A stretch of DNA of 64,000 bases from Siminovitchia terrae (GTDB taxonomy: Bacteria; Bacillota; Bacilli; Bacillales; Bacillaceae_C). Below the pieces are notes generated by a model that ran no database searches, was not told the origin of the DNA, and saw nothing but the letters and a program-made list of their open reading frames with translations. The stretch spans positions 1 through 64,000 of the forward strand of contig NZ_QYTW02000001.1 in NCBI RefSeq assembly GCF_003605405.2, written 5' to 3'. Position numbers and translations under genes: made by a program. Each line of letters starts with the position of its first letter. Position 1 is the first letter of the stretch. Of this stretch, positions 18,801 to 28,338 are shown one piece after another.

Positions 18801-18902
18801 TGGCAATGTAAAGTAACTGAGTGCTCCAAGCCCCAAAACCAAGACAGTCATCAAAATGACAGCTGCCTTATTTTTTAAAGCCCAAGTTGTAAATCTAATC
18901 AT
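15900..18902 (-). CDS. RND-family efflux transporter (SwrC/AcrB-like)
   Basis: A 1000-residue inner-membrane proton-driven exporter of the AcrB/MMPL superfamily. It begins with a transmembrane helix (AVILMTVLVLGLGALSYF) and shows the duplicated RND plan: two large external loops and twelve membrane helices. Transmembrane helix 4 carries GRLVDDSIVVIENI with the paired aspartates used for proton relay. It resembles B. subtilis SwrC (surfactin resistance, swarming), slightly shorter. No membrane-fusion-protein gene is adjacent. The substrate cannot be inferred; lipopeptides or detergents are possible by homology. Confidence 0.93.
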   Translation of the reverse strand: MIRFTTWALKNKAAVILMTVLVLGLGALSYFTLPKEFMPSANNPAVTVIVMGQGTDADTMAEQVTKPIEKAIGSVKGKKHVFSTSADGYSSIDITLDPSVDMKEAKTQVQEALAGIELPEEYTKPIVSQLNLDMIPLWQIGLSFPKGIDRDDMEKIENEIIPMFQGISGVSNVLVHGKQQTQVNITLDQKKMTDYHIPVQALMGILQGKNLAVAVGEEAIDDRKANLKVVGQIDGIKELENMQIASEIRLKDIAKVSISDSSETFFTRVNGEEAVALLLHKESNANAVSIGKKVEQTMEKVNKEFNPTIEASMLISFSEFIVNSVDSMMQAVLIGALFATIVIFVFLRHIRMTLITIVSIPLSLGLTLFLLSQSGITLNVLTIGAVAVAVGRLVDDSIVVIENIFRKAQGGDFSKEVIVTSTKEVAAAITSSTLTTVAVFLPMGLVKSLEELLLPFALTITYALLSSLLVALVVVPLMSSRMLKQGKMPVYKKPKRYIKILDWSLRHKWVPLILSFFIFAGAVGMYVVMPKGAADAADNDVSVSMVYPDDVPFSKVKDETFEFESFLMDQPEVKEVITFLGSNPEDAQFSQINSQNQGSFHVVMKKDANTEKMMEKIDQQKEKYADADFDIMFASLVNFSDSTITLDVVGNDPNKLIKASKQVMDEVKGIDGVEKVTSNQNKLKTVYDINIDQKKVNTEEVARQVQMVLNPFPIGMIKLDGKDTSVLLDSSIHPTSESELKEISVIANEKPVKLSSIAKIERAEKPTSVLRKDNKEYVRVSVEADPKNLSKIANEVNMKAAKLSLPDGISLEYGGAASAQSEQFMELFQLMAVSIGLVYLIMVLTFKTLRAPLVILFTLPLALIGAILGLLISRTPIDIGAMIGALMLIGIVVTNAIVLLDRVRQNEKTMPIRQALLEAGATRFRPIIMTALATIFAMIPLLIGKEEMGSIVSKGLAVVVIGGLSAATLLTLVIIPVVYELFHFKKAKKQRLAKETDIAM

Positions 18903-19135
18903 TCATTTCCCCCTCAAAAAGTATTACTCCCACAACATCCAGTATAATTTATTCTCTGATTTATCATATAGACTTAAGTCGTAATTTTTCTTACTCCTTT
19001 GTATTTAGTTAGAGGAGAAAGCCGCACACCTTTAAGCGATCAACACAAACTGAATTTTGACCTCATCATATTATGTGGAACGTCCCCTTGCCTCAAGCGA
19101 TGTCAGCAATTCGTATCTTCTTGAAGTAATGATGA

Positions 19136-19175
19136 AAAGAGCCAGCAATGAAAAGCTTCATTGCTGGCTCTTTTA
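19136..19175 (-). terminator. Terminator of ribU
   Basis: Near-perfect hairpin AGAGCCAGCAATGAA / TTCATTGCTGGCTCT followed by TTTT on the minus strand. The preceding 18903-19135 stretch shows no gene. Confidence 0.9.
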
Positions 19176-19183
19176 AAATATAT

Positions 19184-19765
19184 TTATATATTCCGATAAA
19201 CAACTTGCTTATCAATCCAATTACGCATGCGGCTGTATACAAGTAAAAAGATGAGGGTTACAATGAGCCCTTTGATTATATTAAATGGCAGTATGGCGGC
19301 TACAACCAACTGGCGGAGATCCGAAGTGGACATTGGATCCCATCCAAGCAAGATTATGTAGGCCGGCAGAATTGCCACATAATTCAGCACACTCATAAAA
19401 ACTGCCATAAATATGCTTCCAACGATTAGCGATACAGCTAATCCCCATTTTATTTTCAGTTTTTTAAATACATAATAAGTCGGTAATACGAACATAGTCC
19501 CTGCCAGGAAGTTCGAAAAGTTTCCAATTGGGATACCGGCTTCGCTGCCGATCATTAAATAATCAAGAATATTTTTAATCAATTCAACTATTATTGCTGC
19601 AAGTGGACCAAACATCAACGCAGCGATCAATGCAGGAATATCGCTGAAATCCACCGTAAGATATGCCGGAAACGGCGGGATCGGGAACTTAATGAGCATC
19701 AGTACAAAAGACAAGCTGCTCAGCATCCCGATTGCTACAAATGATCTCGTATTAAATTTTTTCAA
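19184..19765 (-). CDS. ribU: Riboflavin transporter RibU (ECF S-component)
   Basis: A 193-residue, six-helix membrane protein, the substrate-binding subunit of an energy-coupling-factor riboflavin importer. Family motifs visible are FPAYLTVDFSDIPAL and GFG-less EAGIPIGNFSNFLAG in the ligand region. The TTG start has AAAGGAGAG upstream; the annotated-looking ATG eight codons earlier overlaps that ribosome site. An FMN riboswitch and terminator precede it, so import is repressed when flavin is plentiful. Confidence 0.94.
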   Translation of the reverse strand: MKKFNTRSFVAIGMLSSLSFVLMLIKFPIPPFPAYLTVDFSDIPALIAALMFGPLAAIIVELIKNILDYLMIGSEAGIPIGNFSNFLAGTMFVLPTYYVFKKLKIKWGLAVSLIVGSIFMAVFMSVLNYVAILPAYIILLGWDPMSTSDLRQLVVAAILPFNIIKGLIVTLIFLLVYSRMRNWIDKQVVYRNI

Positions 19766-19829
19766 AATCCTCTCTCCTTTGAGATTCATCCCATGTTGAA
19801 GAAAGATAAGCCGAACTTCACTGCCTAAA

Positions 19830-19864
19830 ATGAAAACTCCCTCAAAGTTTAAACTTTTGAGGGA
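19830..19864 (-). terminator. Expression-platform terminator of the FMN riboswitch
   Basis: CTCCCTCAAAAG...CTTTGAGGGAG stem followed on the minus strand by TTTTCATTTT, between the aptamer and ribU. Confidence 0.85.
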
Positions 19865-19927
19865 GAATTAAGGCATGTCTTAATAAACGTTCAAATTCCT
19901 GCCATTTGAACGTATAGCGGCTACCTT

Positions 19928-20056
19928 CATCTTCTCCCATCCAGACTATACTGTCGGCTTTGGAATCGCACCAAATCCTGCCTTTATCAGGCTCGCGGGC
20001 TCAGAGACTTATGCCTCATTACCGCCGGTCGGGAATTTCACCACGCCCCGAAGATG
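19928..20056 (-). promoter_or_regulatory. FMN riboswitch (RFN element)
   Basis: Minus-strand blocks in canonical order: CATCTTCGGGGCGTGGTG, AAATTCCCGACCGGCGGTAA, AGCCCGCGAGCC, GATTTGGTGCGATTCC, and GGATGGGAGAAGATG closing P1. FMN binding should favour the downstream terminator and silence ribU. Confidence 0.97.
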
Positions 20057-20256
20057 AATCATATATGTTATTTTGCTTTATTATACAACAAGAGTCCTAA
20101 TTTGTGAAGATATTTGTCAAAATACTATTATTTGTATTGTTTACCTGTCTTAATGACATCATGTATCCCATTGATTTAGCCGAACTAAGCTTTTATTGAA
20201 CGACCCAATTTGTTACGCATGAAACAAGATTAGACGTCAATATTCAGCATGTTTCT

Positions 20257-22032
20257 TCATTTTCTATTTGGCAAAAACAAAGTGAAAGTCGTTCCTTCAC
20301 CAAGCTTGCTTTCCACTGTCAATTGACCATGATGCGCGTCAATAATATTTTTAGCGATGGCAAGTCCAAGTCCTGTACCGGCCCTTCCTCTTGTTCTCGC
20401 TTTGTCCGCCTTATAAAAACGTTCGAATACAAACGGCAGATCTTCCTCCGGTATCCCTGTACCATCATCCTGTACAGATATGGTGATTCCGCCTTGTACA
20501 ATCGATTGGGTAACTGTTATTTTCCCATTTTCATGCGTATGCCTTATCGCATTATCGATCAAATTCGTTAACACTTGTTCTATTTTGTCAGGGTCGAGCG
20601 AAAACATGATGTTTTCTTTATCTATATGGCTTTGCAATTCAATTTTGTTGTCGCGGGCGATTGTTTGAAATTTAAAAGTAATCCTTTCGACAAATGCTCC
20701 GACATCCACTTCTTCAAAGTTCAAAGTGATATGCCCCGCTTCCATTCTTGCCAAATCAAGCAGCTCATTGACAAGCCTTCCGATCCGAAGTGATTCGTCG
20801 TAGATAATTTTAACGATTTCCTGTTTTTCCTCTTCGGAACCGGCGATATCGTCTATGATTGCTTCACTGTATCCCTGAAGCATCGCAATTGGAGTTCGAA
20901 GTTCATGAGATACATTCGACACGAAATCAATTCTGAGCTTGTCCAAACGGCGTTCCTCTGTCATATCTCTTATTACAGCCACAGCACCGCGCACACTTTT
21001 TTGATCATGAGTATACAGCGGACTGACAATCACAACATAGTACCGCCCCTGAATCGTTAGTTCTCCGGTATGTTCTTTTTCATCAGCTATCGCCTGTTCC
21101 AGCAGGTCCGCCATTTCAGGTGGAATTGGATCCGCTTCGTTCCCATCAATGGGCCATTGCTGCAAAAACCTTTCCGCTGGAGGGTTTGTGATCAAAACGG
21201 TACCGTCCCGACTGAATGTCATAACGCCGTCAGCCATACTGCTCAGAATACTTGTCAACTGCTCCTTCTCCTGCCTTAAAACATTCATATTAAATTTCAG
21301 ACGTTTTCCCATTTGATTGAAAGCAATGGCTAACTCTCCAATTTCATCCTGGCTTAGAAACGGAACTCTTGTATCAAAGTTCCCTTTTGACAATTCAAAT
21401 GCTGCTTCTTTCATCTTACGCAACGGGGCAGTAATGCGGGTAGATAAAAAGAAGGCAAAGATGGTCGTCAAAACAATGGCAATCCCTGCTGCAAGAAGAA
21501 TGAGATTGGCTGTCTGTTTCGTCGTTTCCTTCAAAACTCCTAGTGACTGGTAGATGAAGATGGCCCCTGTTTCTTTATCATTCAGATGAAGCGGAACACC
21601 AGCCACAAGATAATTTCTAAACCTGCTGCCCGGGTCATGAAGATCAGACAGGGAGAGTTCTTTCTTAACCACTTTTTCTTCTGTAAATACAGTACTCAGT
21701 TCATCATCATTCAAAAATACGTATGCAGGAATTTTATTTTTTTCCTCTATATTGGGAGAATAGTGAAACTTCTCTTTGTCATAGGCAATGACAACCCTCA
21801 TCGGGGCGTCCACGATTTCAAATACAATTTCTTCACCGAGTCCGTCATTCCGATGAGATTCAATAATCCGTGATATTTTTTCAGCTGTATCTGACAAACT
21901 CTTTTCAATTTGGTTTACATGATACTTCTCAAAAAACTGTATCAATAGTATGGTAAGAATGATCAAAACAAAGGAGACCAGCAGCAGAATGGTCATCCAT
22001 ACCTTTCCAACAACACTGCGCCAAAGTCTCAT
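20257..22032 (-). CDS. resE: Sensor histidine kinase ResE
   Basis: A 591-residue membrane kinase. It has an N-terminal helix (about 12-32), an extracytoplasmic domain to about 165, a second helix, HAMP (about 190-240), PAS (about 255-350), HisKA with FVSNVSHELRTPIAML, and HATPase with NLIDNAIRHT and DDGTGIPEED. It phosphorylates ResD in response to oxygen limitation, nitric oxide or redox state and controls respiration genes. It overlaps resD by 4 bp. Order and family leave little doubt about the assignment. Confidence 0.95.
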   Translation of the reverse strand: MRLWRSVVGKVWMTILLLVSFVLIILTILLIQFFEKYHVNQIEKSLSDTAEKISRIIESHRNDGLGEEIVFEIVDAPMRVVIAYDKEKFHYSPNIEEKNKIPAYVFLNDDELSTVFTEEKVVKKELSLSDLHDPGSRFRNYLVAGVPLHLNDKETGAIFIYQSLGVLKETTKQTANLILLAAGIAIVLTTIFAFFLSTRITAPLRKMKEAAFELSKGNFDTRVPFLSQDEIGELAIAFNQMGKRLKFNMNVLRQEKEQLTSILSSMADGVMTFSRDGTVLITNPPAERFLQQWPIDGNEADPIPPEMADLLEQAIADEKEHTGELTIQGRYYVVIVSPLYTHDQKSVRGAVAVIRDMTEERRLDKLRIDFVSNVSHELRTPIAMLQGYSEAIIDDIAGSEEEKQEIVKIIYDESLRIGRLVNELLDLARMEAGHITLNFEEVDVGAFVERITFKFQTIARDNKIELQSHIDKENIMFSLDPDKIEQVLTNLIDNAIRHTHENGKITVTQSIVQGGITISVQDDGTGIPEEDLPFVFERFYKADKARTRGRAGTGLGLAIAKNIIDAHHGQLTVESKLGEGTTFTLFLPNRK

Positions 22033-22745
22033 TCATTTCCTGCCTCAAATTTGTAACCGACTCCCCAAACAGTGACAATCATTCCTGCTGCTTTTTCCGA
22101 TACGCGGTTTAATTTCTCGCGCAATCGTTTAATGTGAGTATCAACTGTTCTTAAGTCCCCGAAAAATTCATATTGCCATACTTCTTTTAACAGATGCTCG
22201 CGGTCAAACACCTTATCAGGTGATTTGGCTAAAAAATGGAGAAGTTCATATTCTTTCGGAGTTAGGTTCACTTCTTTTCCATCAGCTGTAACCCGGTGAG
22301 CATCATGATCAATCGATAAATGCGGATAGACGATAATATCTCGTGCTGTAGGATCCGTTTGAAGAAAGCTTGTTTGAGAAGACCTTCTTAGAACCGCCTT
22401 TACCCTTAACACAACTTCCCTCGGACTGAATGGTTTGACAATGTAGTCATCTGCCCCGACCTCAAAACCCTGCACTCGATTTGCTTCTTCGCCTTTTGCT
22501 GTCAGCATGATAATCGGAGTAGCCTTTTCTTCACGTAATTCCTTACAAACTTCAATCCCGTCTTTTTCCGGCATCATCAAATCAAGCAAAATACAATGGT
22601 ATTCATTCATCAGCGCTTTTTCAAGCGCCTCTTCACCATCAGCCGCCTCATCGATAATATAATTCTCACGTTCAAGATACATTTTTAATAATCTGCGAAT
22701 ACGATCTTCATCGTCTACAACCAAAATTTTGACTTCTTGTTCCAT
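22029..22745 (-). CDS. resD: Response regulator ResD (OmpR family)
   Basis: A 238-residue two-domain regulator. The receiver domain has the acidic pocket DDED, phospho-acceptor Asp in LLDLMMPEKDG and TAKG. The C-terminal winged helix ends VDTHIKRLREKL ... WGVGYKFE. It activates aerobic and anaerobic respiration genes with ResE. The ribosome site is GGGGGAAAG. A terminator separates it from resC, so resDE likely has its own promoter as well as any read-through. Confidence 0.96.
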   Translation of the reverse strand: MEQEVKILVVDDEDRIRRLLKMYLERENYIIDEAADGEEALEKALMNEYHCILLDLMMPEKDGIEVCKELREEKATPIIMLTAKGEEANRVQGFEVGADDYIVKPFSPREVVLRVKAVLRRSSQTSFLQTDPTARDIIVYPHLSIDHDAHRVTADGKEVNLTPKEYELLHFLAKSPDKVFDREHLLKEVWQYEFFGDLRTVDTHIKRLREKLNRVSEKAAGMIVTVWGVGYKFEAGNE

Positions 22746-22796
22746 TTTCTTTCCCCCTTGGCTTCATCTTAACGTACTTACTTACTATTGTATAAG

Positions 22797-22826
22797 AAAA
22801 ACGCCCACACCTAAAGAGTGAGGGCT
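22797..22826 (-). terminator. Terminator after resABC
   Basis: GCCCTCAC...GTGTGGGC hairpin with TTTTT on the minus strand, just past the resC stop and before resD. Confidence 0.65.
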
Positions 22827-22849
22827 TTGAGCACAAAATTTCGCATTTA

Positions 22850-24043
22850 TCATGCGTAGGAATGAAGACCTGCGATAATCAAGTTGACGAATACAAGATT
22901 GAAAATAATAATTGCAATCCCAACAACTGCAAGCCATGCAGACCTTTCCCCATGCCATCCCCTTGATAATCGCAAATGAAGAAATGCGGCATAGAAAAGG
23001 AATGTGATAAGTGCCCAAACTTCCTTTGGATCCCATCCCCAAAATCTCGTCCAGGCAATCTGTGCCCAAATCATGGCGAAAATGAGACCACCCAAGGTAA
23101 ATACCGGGAATCCGATTAAGACGGACCGATATCCGATCTCATCAACAAGATCAAGGTTGACATTCTTAACAAGCGGTTTTAATAATAAGCTAACCCGCTT
23201 CCTGGTAATAAGCCGAATCAATAAATAAAGAATTGTACCGGCAATGACCGTCCAAATAACGGTGTTAAGCTTCTTTGCATTGACAATAGCCGGCACAGTA
23301 ACAAGCGGGCTCATCCGATCCTTGGTTAGAAGTTCTCCTTCATGGGGTCCAACAAGAGCAGGCAACTGATAAGAGATTTCTGCCGGCCTATCATTTTTAT
23401 CCACCCAAGCGAAATCTGCATTATAATGAGCTAAATTGAACGATGTTGAGATAATGATAAAAGCGATGGTCGCGACAACACAATACATGATGGTTTCAAG
23501 CCAAAAAGATCTCTTATCCTTTACTGTTGGATCAACAGATTTTAATAGATAAATTATCCCCGCAACAAAGCTGATGGACAGGATCGCCTGTCCTGCTGCG
23601 GCTGTTGTGACATGGATATGAAGCCAGTCACTTTTCAATGCAGGAATAAGCGGACTGACATCCCTTGGAAACATGCTCCCATAAGCGATTAAAAGAAAGG
23701 CTGTTGGCAGGGCAAACAACCCGAGCACATTCAGTTTATAAATAAAAAACAGAAGAATGAATGCACCGACAACCATCATTCCGAAAAAAGTCGTAAATTC
23801 GAAAAGGTTACTTACAGGTGCATGCCCGGCTGCAACCCATCTTGTAATGAAATAACCCAGCTGGGATATGAAGCCGATTACTGTTGCAATGATCGCGAGC
23901 ATTCCCCAGCGGTTAACACCCGTCTGCTTTTCCCTTCCCCTTTTATCGCGGATGGCCCCGCTGAAAAGGAAGGTTGCAACAAGATATAAAATAAGTGAAG
24001 CATATAGCAAATTGCTACTTATCTGGACGAGTCCTGTCATCAC
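22850..24043 (-). CDS. resC: Cytochrome c biogenesis protein ResC (CcsA family)
   Basis: A 397-residue polytopic membrane protein of the System II cytochrome c maturation pathway. The haem-handling tryptophan-rich motif [11 protein letters not shown] is near residue 330, with flanking conserved histidines. With ResB it moves haem to the outer face and attaches it to apocytochrome c. The GTG start overlaps the resB stop by 4 bp; ATG one codon in is equally possible. Confidence 0.95.
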   Translation of the reverse strand: MMTGLVQISSNLLYASLILYLVATFLFSGAIRDKRGREKQTGVNRWGMLAIIATVIGFISQLGYFITRWVAAGHAPVSNLFEFTTFFGMMVVGAFILLFFIYKLNVLGLFALPTAFLLIAYGSMFPRDVSPLIPALKSDWLHIHVTTAAAGQAILSISFVAGIIYLLKSVDPTVKDKRSFWLETIMYCVVATIAFIIISTSFNLAHYNADFAWVDKNDRPAEISYQLPALVGPHEGELLTKDRMSPLVTVPAIVNAKKLNTVIWTVIAGTILYLLIRLITRKRVSLLLKPLVKNVNLDLVDEIGYRSVLIGFPVFTLGGLIFAMIWAQIAWTRFWGWDPKEVWALITFLFYAAFLHLRLSRGWHGERSAWLAVVGIAIIIFNLVFVNLIIAGLHSYA

Positions 24044-25683
24044 GTATTCCCACTTTCTTTTCCTTTATTTTCTCCCGTCTGGTCTATGACATCTGGTATA
24101 GATGTATCTTTAATAAGATCAGATATATCTTTTTTCAACCCATGCCAGTTTTTATTTGTATGGCCTGCAATTAAAATTTCTCCATCTTTGCGCTGAAGCC
24201 AGATTCTTCGGTGCATCCAGAACGAACCTTGAATGACACCAATCATGAAAATAGCGCCGCCGACTCCTAAAATCCATAAAGTCATGTCTTTCCTGACAGT
24301 GAGTGCTGTCGCATTCCTTGTATCAATACCTTTGAAAGTCATTTTATAATCGGTTTCTCCCAGCGGCTCCACCGTTTGCCTAATAGCCGTAAAGCTGACT
24401 TCCCCCTTCGGGTGTTCTGGAGAGATCATGTTAAATACAAAGGCAGGATTATTTGGATTTGGCGAATTTGTCTGGGGCTCCCCATTTTCGGCAAAGCCCG
24501 AAAAATCCGGATAATAGCCAACCAGTTCAACTTTATATCCATTGCCCAAATCATAGCTGTCCTTAGGATCGAATAAATCGATTGTCACATCTCCATAACC
24601 CTTTTCCTGCTTCTTGTTCATAAGGGTAAAAGTCATTGACTGAAACTCATCTGACCTATAGCTTTGTTGATAGATGGCGAAGTGGTCAAATTTCAAAGGT
24701 TCGTTAACAATTATTTTCGCTTTTTTCACTTCGACAAGATCGCTTTCCGATCCAAGCGTCTGTTCAGGATCCCGTTTGTATAAAACTACGTCAGACTTGA
24801 ATTCCTTTACTACGGGACCGGCTTTCTCCAATGCTGAATTGTATACTTCCTTATCCTTTTCCTTATCATAAAAATCGACTGTGAATTTTTTGTTTTCCAA
24901 GACATATTCGTTATTGGTCCCAGGGATTGTTTTTGTTTCTCCATCACGGAGCCAAAGCACTTCGTCGACATACATACCGGGAACGAACCGCAGCATACCT
25001 CCAATCAGGAATATGATGAGTCCAATATGGTTAACGTAAGGGCCCCATCTTGAAAACCTTCCTTTTTCGGCAAGAATGTTTCCGTCTTCTACTCGGATAT
25101 TATATTTTTTATCCTTAAGTGCTTTTTCGAATTTTTCAATATCCCCGTCCGAAATGTTCGCTTCCTTACGGTTAAAGAGACGCTGTCTTTTCAAAAATCC
25201 CTCATGGCGGTCCACACGCTGATTCTTCAATGCTCTATGAAGCGGAATCACCCTGTCCAGGCTGCAAATGACAAGGGAGACCCCGATGGAAGCAATCAGT
25301 AGCAGATACCACCAGGAGCTATATAAATCGTGTAAACCAAGCCAATAATAAATTTGGCCCAAAGTACCGTATTGTTCGCCATAATATTGAGCCGGATCCA
25401 CATTTGGCGGTATGTACATCACTTGGGGAAATATAGTCCCAAGCGCTGAAGCAATCAGCGTGATCACGATAAGCCAAATTCCCACTTTGACCGAGGAAAA
25501 AAAGTTCCACGTTTTATCAATGAAAGTCTTATTGTACGTCTGTGACCGACGTGCGCTACCTTCATAACGCATGTCATGAAGTTTTCCCTTCTTTGCCTCA
25601 TCCGTGAGGGCACGGCCACATGATTCACACAGGATGGTCCCGTGTGGATTGACATGGCCGCAGACACATTTTACTTCATTCAT
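24040..25683 (-). CDS. resB: Cytochrome c biogenesis protein ResB
   Basis: A 547-residue System II component. The cytoplasmic N-terminus carries a small zinc-ribbon-like segment ([10 protein letters not shown] ... CESCGRAL). Transmembrane helices lie at about 70-90, 120-145 and 215-235, a large external domain at about 250-465, and a last helix near 470-490. It pairs with ResC for haem delivery. It lies between resA and resC with a 6-bp gap and a 4-bp overlap, so the three are one transcription unit. Confidence 0.95.
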   Translation of the reverse strand: MNEVKCVCGHVNPHGTILCESCGRALTDEAKKGKLHDMRYEGSARRSQTYNKTFIDKTWNFFSSVKVGIWLIVITLIASALGTIFPQVMYIPPNVDPAQYYGEQYGTLGQIYYWLGLHDLYSSWWYLLLIASIGVSLVICSLDRVIPLHRALKNQRVDRHEGFLKRQRLFNRKEANISDGDIEKFEKALKDKKYNIRVEDGNILAEKGRFSRWGPYVNHIGLIIFLIGGMLRFVPGMYVDEVLWLRDGETKTIPGTNNEYVLENKKFTVDFYDKEKDKEVYNSALEKAGPVVKEFKSDVVLYKRDPEQTLGSESDLVEVKKAKIIVNEPLKFDHFAIYQQSYRSDEFQSMTFTLMNKKQEKGYGDVTIDLFDPKDSYDLGNGYKVELVGYYPDFSGFAENGEPQTNSPNPNNPAFVFNMISPEHPKGEVSFTAIRQTVEPLGETDYKMTFKGIDTRNATALTVRKDMTLWILGVGGAIFMIGVIQGSFWMHRRIWLQRKDGEILIAGHTNKNWHGLKKDISDLIKDTSIPDVIDQTGENKGKESGNT

Positions 25684-25689
25684 AAATAA

Positions 25690-26232
25690 CTAGCTCCCCT
25701 TAGGTTTGATACTCTCCATCATTTCCCTAATCTTTTGCTCTGTTAATTCACCTTCTTCAACTTTTATGACCTTTCCCTCTGGATTTACAAGAAGGGTGGC
25801 CGGCAAATTGAAGACACCATACATATTCATAATATCTTTGCTTTTATCTTTTAAAACTGGAAAATCCAAGCCATGTTTTTTCACAAATTTATTAATCTGA
25901 AATTCAGGTTCGCCAACATTGACCGCCAATATTTCGACTCCCTGATCTTTGAATTCCTTGTATTGATTATTCATATAAGGCATTTCCCGCTCACATGGCT
26001 TGCACCATGTTCCCCAAAAATTCAGGAAAACACCTTTACCCTTATAACTGGACAATTGATGCTTGTCCCCATTCAGATCCTCTAGAACAAAATCCGGAGC
26101 CATATCACCTGCTGAAACCTTTGATCTTGATTCCTTCGTAAAGTTTGCATATAAAGTATAAATAACAGCAGCCGTCATTACAGTTAATATAACTGTTCTG
26201 ATGATCAGACGACGCTTCTTTTTCGAAGCCAT
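25690..26232 (-). CDS. resA: Thiol-disulfide oxidoreductase ResA
   Basis: A 180-residue membrane-anchored thioredoxin-fold protein. A single N-terminal helix follows KKKRRLIIR. The TlpA-like domain carries the active site WGTWCKPCE and the cis-proline region NLPATLLVNPEG. It reduces the haem-binding CXXCH of apocytochrome c before haem attachment. The ATG is taken to match the family start; AAGGAGG is 14 bp upstream, and a TTG three codons earlier is the alternative. Confidence 0.95.
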   Translation of the reverse strand: MASKKKRRLIIRTVILTVMTAAVIYTLYANFTKESRSKVSAGDMAPDFVLEDLNGDKHQLSSYKGKGVFLNFWGTWCKPCEREMPYMNNQYKEFKDQGVEILAVNVGEPEFQINKFVKKHGLDFPVLKDKSKDIMNMYGVFNLPATLLVNPEGKVIKVEEGELTEQKIREMMESIKPKGS

Positions 26233-26350
26233 AAGAATCAATCCAACCTCCTTAAAGCACAAATATTCAACACACATTATATCACTATATAAGTTTTGTT
26301 CAGGCTTTTGATATGAAGGTTATGTGAAAATCGAACAATTCCTCTCTACA

Positions 26351-27076
26351 TCATTGCCCTGTTTTGGCTAGAACTTTCAACCTTTTCACCTCATGAGGAG
26401 TCAATTCCCTGAATTCTCCCGCATTTAAACCATGTAGATTGAGAAAAGCAAGATTTTCCCGCTTTAGCTTTATAACAGGATGTCCTATAGCTTCCAGCAT
26501 TCTTCGCACTTGGCGGTTTCTACCTTCATGGATGGTGATCTCCAAAATTGCACTGTTCTTTCTCTTGTCCGCCGTTTGGAGCTGCACTTTTGCTGGAGCC
26601 GTTTTCCCGTCTTCAAGGACAATTCCTCTTTCCAATTTTTTTAAGGCTTCACGAACAGGGATTCCTTTTACCTTGGCAACGTATGTTTTCTTGATTTCAT
26701 GCATCGGATGCGTCAACAGATGAGTGAATTCACCATCATTGGACAATAGTAAGAGCCCAGACGTATCATAATCAAGTCGTCCGACTGGATACACCCTTTC
26801 AGGAATATGGGTAAAGTAATCTGTGACAACTTTGCGGCTTTTATCATCTTTGACTGCGCTGATTACGCCCCTCGGCTTATAAAACAAAAAATACTTTTTT
26901 TCTTCTTCTACAAGCGGAATGCCATTTACCTCTATTTTATCCGCTGCAGCCACTTTCGTTCCTAGCTCGGTCACAACTTGGCCGTTCACCTTCACTTTGC
27001 CTTCAATAATTAAATTCTCTGCTTTTCGGCGTGAGGCTACTCCAGCCTGAGCAATAACTTTTTGCAATCTTTCCAT
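26351..27076 (-). CDS. rluB: Ribosomal large-subunit pseudouridine synthase RluB
   Basis: A 241-residue RsuA/RluB/E/F-family enzyme that modifies 23S rRNA. The N-terminal S4 RNA-binding domain (about 1-60) begins MERLQKVIAQAGVASRRKAE; the catalytic domain contains GRLDYDTSGLLLLS with the nucleophilic Asp and EGRNRQVRRML. Ribosome site AGAGGTGAG. It lies between res and spm genes as in B. subtilis. Confidence 0.94.
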   Translation of the reverse strand: MERLQKVIAQAGVASRRKAENLIIEGKVKVNGQVVTELGTKVAAADKIEVNGIPLVEEEKKYFLFYKPRGVISAVKDDKSRKVVTDYFTHIPERVYPVGRLDYDTSGLLLLSNDGEFTHLLTHPMHEIKKTYVAKVKGIPVREALKKLERGIVLEDGKTAPAKVQLQTADKRKNSAILEITIHEGRNRQVRRMLEAIGHPVIKLKRENLAFLNLHGLNAGEFRELTPHEVKRLKVLAKTGQ

Positions 27077-27190
27077 TCTCTCACCTCTAGGGATGCTTTT
27101 TCTGTATGAATTATTGCATACAAAAATAGAAAATCAAAGAATCTTAGCTTTTAGTCATCATTTCTTCAAAAAGTAACGATATTTTTTTCA

Positions 27191-27221
27191 CAAAAAAAAA
27201 CGCCCGGCCTATAGACCGAAC
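27191..27221 (-). terminator. Terminator of the dacB-spmA-spmB operon
   Basis: GTTCGGTC-TATA-GGCCGGGC stem, with G-U pairs, directly followed on the minus strand by a run of nine T. It overlaps the spmB stop codon. Confidence 0.85.
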
Positions 27222-27748
27222 ATCATGACCACAATGAGGATTGCTGCCGATATGCCTATGAAGTCGGCGAGCAGACCGACTTTGATTGCGTCTCCCATTT
27301 TTTTGATTCCTACTGCTCCAAAATAGACTGTTAATACATAAAAGGTTGTATCCGTGCTCCCCTGTATGGTTGAAGCCATCCTCCCAATAAGGGAGTCTGG
27401 TCCATGAACTGAAATGATATCGCTCATCAACCCCAACGCAGCCGTACCGGAAATCGGTCTTATAAGAGCCAGCGGTACAACTTCTGCTGGCACTCCGATC
27501 TGATCCAGGATGGGCTTGACCAGTCCTATGAAAAAATCTAGGGCGCCAGATGCTCTAAACACCGTAATGGCAACGAGCATTCCAACCAAAAACGGTATGA
27601 TGGAGACGGCAATCTTGATGCCTTCTTTCCCGCCTTCAACAAAGGACTCATACGTAGGAATCTTCTTCCATGTTCCATAAAGCAAAATATAGGCGATGAT
27701 AATTGGAACAATCCATAACGAAATAATAGAGATCATCTGCATTGTCAT
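27209..27748 (-). CDS. spmB: Spore maturation protein SpmB
   Basis: A 179-residue, five- to six-helix membrane protein of the nucleoside-recognition/gate family (ALIRPISGTAALG motif). SpmA and SpmB together are needed for full dehydration of the spore core. It overlaps spmA by 4 bp and ends in the terminator. Confidence 0.94.
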   Translation of the reverse strand: MTMQMISIISLWIVPIIIAYILLYGTWKKIPTYESFVEGGKEGIKIAVSIIPFLVGMLVAITVFRASGALDFFIGLVKPILDQIGVPAEVVPLALIRPISGTAALGLMSDIISVHGPDSLIGRMASTIQGSTDTTFYVLTVYFGAVGIKKMGDAIKVGLLADFIGISAAILIVVMMFGL

Positions 27749-28338
27749 TTATCTCCCTTTTTGACCCTGCGGTGGTAAAAATACCTGTCGAATATGATAG
27801 CTCCGGCGGTTGCACAAATTGTGGCCACTAATGTAGGCCCTACAATATCAGTTGGACCGGCAGAGTTATAGTTCATTCTAATGGCAATCACCGTTGTTGG
27901 TATTAAAGTCAGACCTGACGTATTCAATGCAAGAAACGTAATCATAGACCTGCTTGCTTCGGATTTCCCACCATTCAATACCTTCAACTGTTCCATCGCT
28001 TTGATCCCAAGTGGAGTTGCAGCGTTGCCCAAGCCAAACATATTCGCGATGATATTTGACAAAATATAGCCAACCGCCGGATGATCACTTGGAACCTCTG
28101 GAAAAAGCTTCAGTATGATCGGCTTGAATAAATTGGATAATTTCTGAAGCAATCCTGCATCCTGCGCTATCCTCATCATCCCCAGCCAAAATACAAGGAC
28201 ACTGATTAATCCGATACACAGCGTTACTGCTTCGTTGGCTGATTGGAAAATCGCTTCATTGACTTCTTTCATCTTCCCGTTGACTGCAGCAAAGATAAGT
28301 CCAATTACTGTCATGGCGACCCAAATAATATTGATCAT
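27745..28338 (-). CDS. spmA: Spore maturation protein SpmA
   Basis: A 197-residue membrane protein with the conserved NMFGLGNAATPLGIKAM motif. It partners with SpmB in core dehydration during spore maturation. Its ATG overlaps the dacB stop (ATGA) and its stop overlaps spmB, giving a tightly coupled dacB-spmA-spmB operon as in B. subtilis (sigma-E controlled there). Confidence 0.94.
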   Translation of the reverse strand: MINIIWVAMTVIGLIFAAVNGKMKEVNEAIFQSANEAVTLCIGLISVLVFWLGMMRIAQDAGLLQKLSNLFKPIILKLFPEVPSDHPAVGYILSNIIANMFGLGNAATPLGIKAMEQLKVLNGGKSEASRSMITFLALNTSGLTLIPTTVIAIRMNYNSAGPTDIVGPTLVATICATAGAIIFDRYFYHRRVKKGDK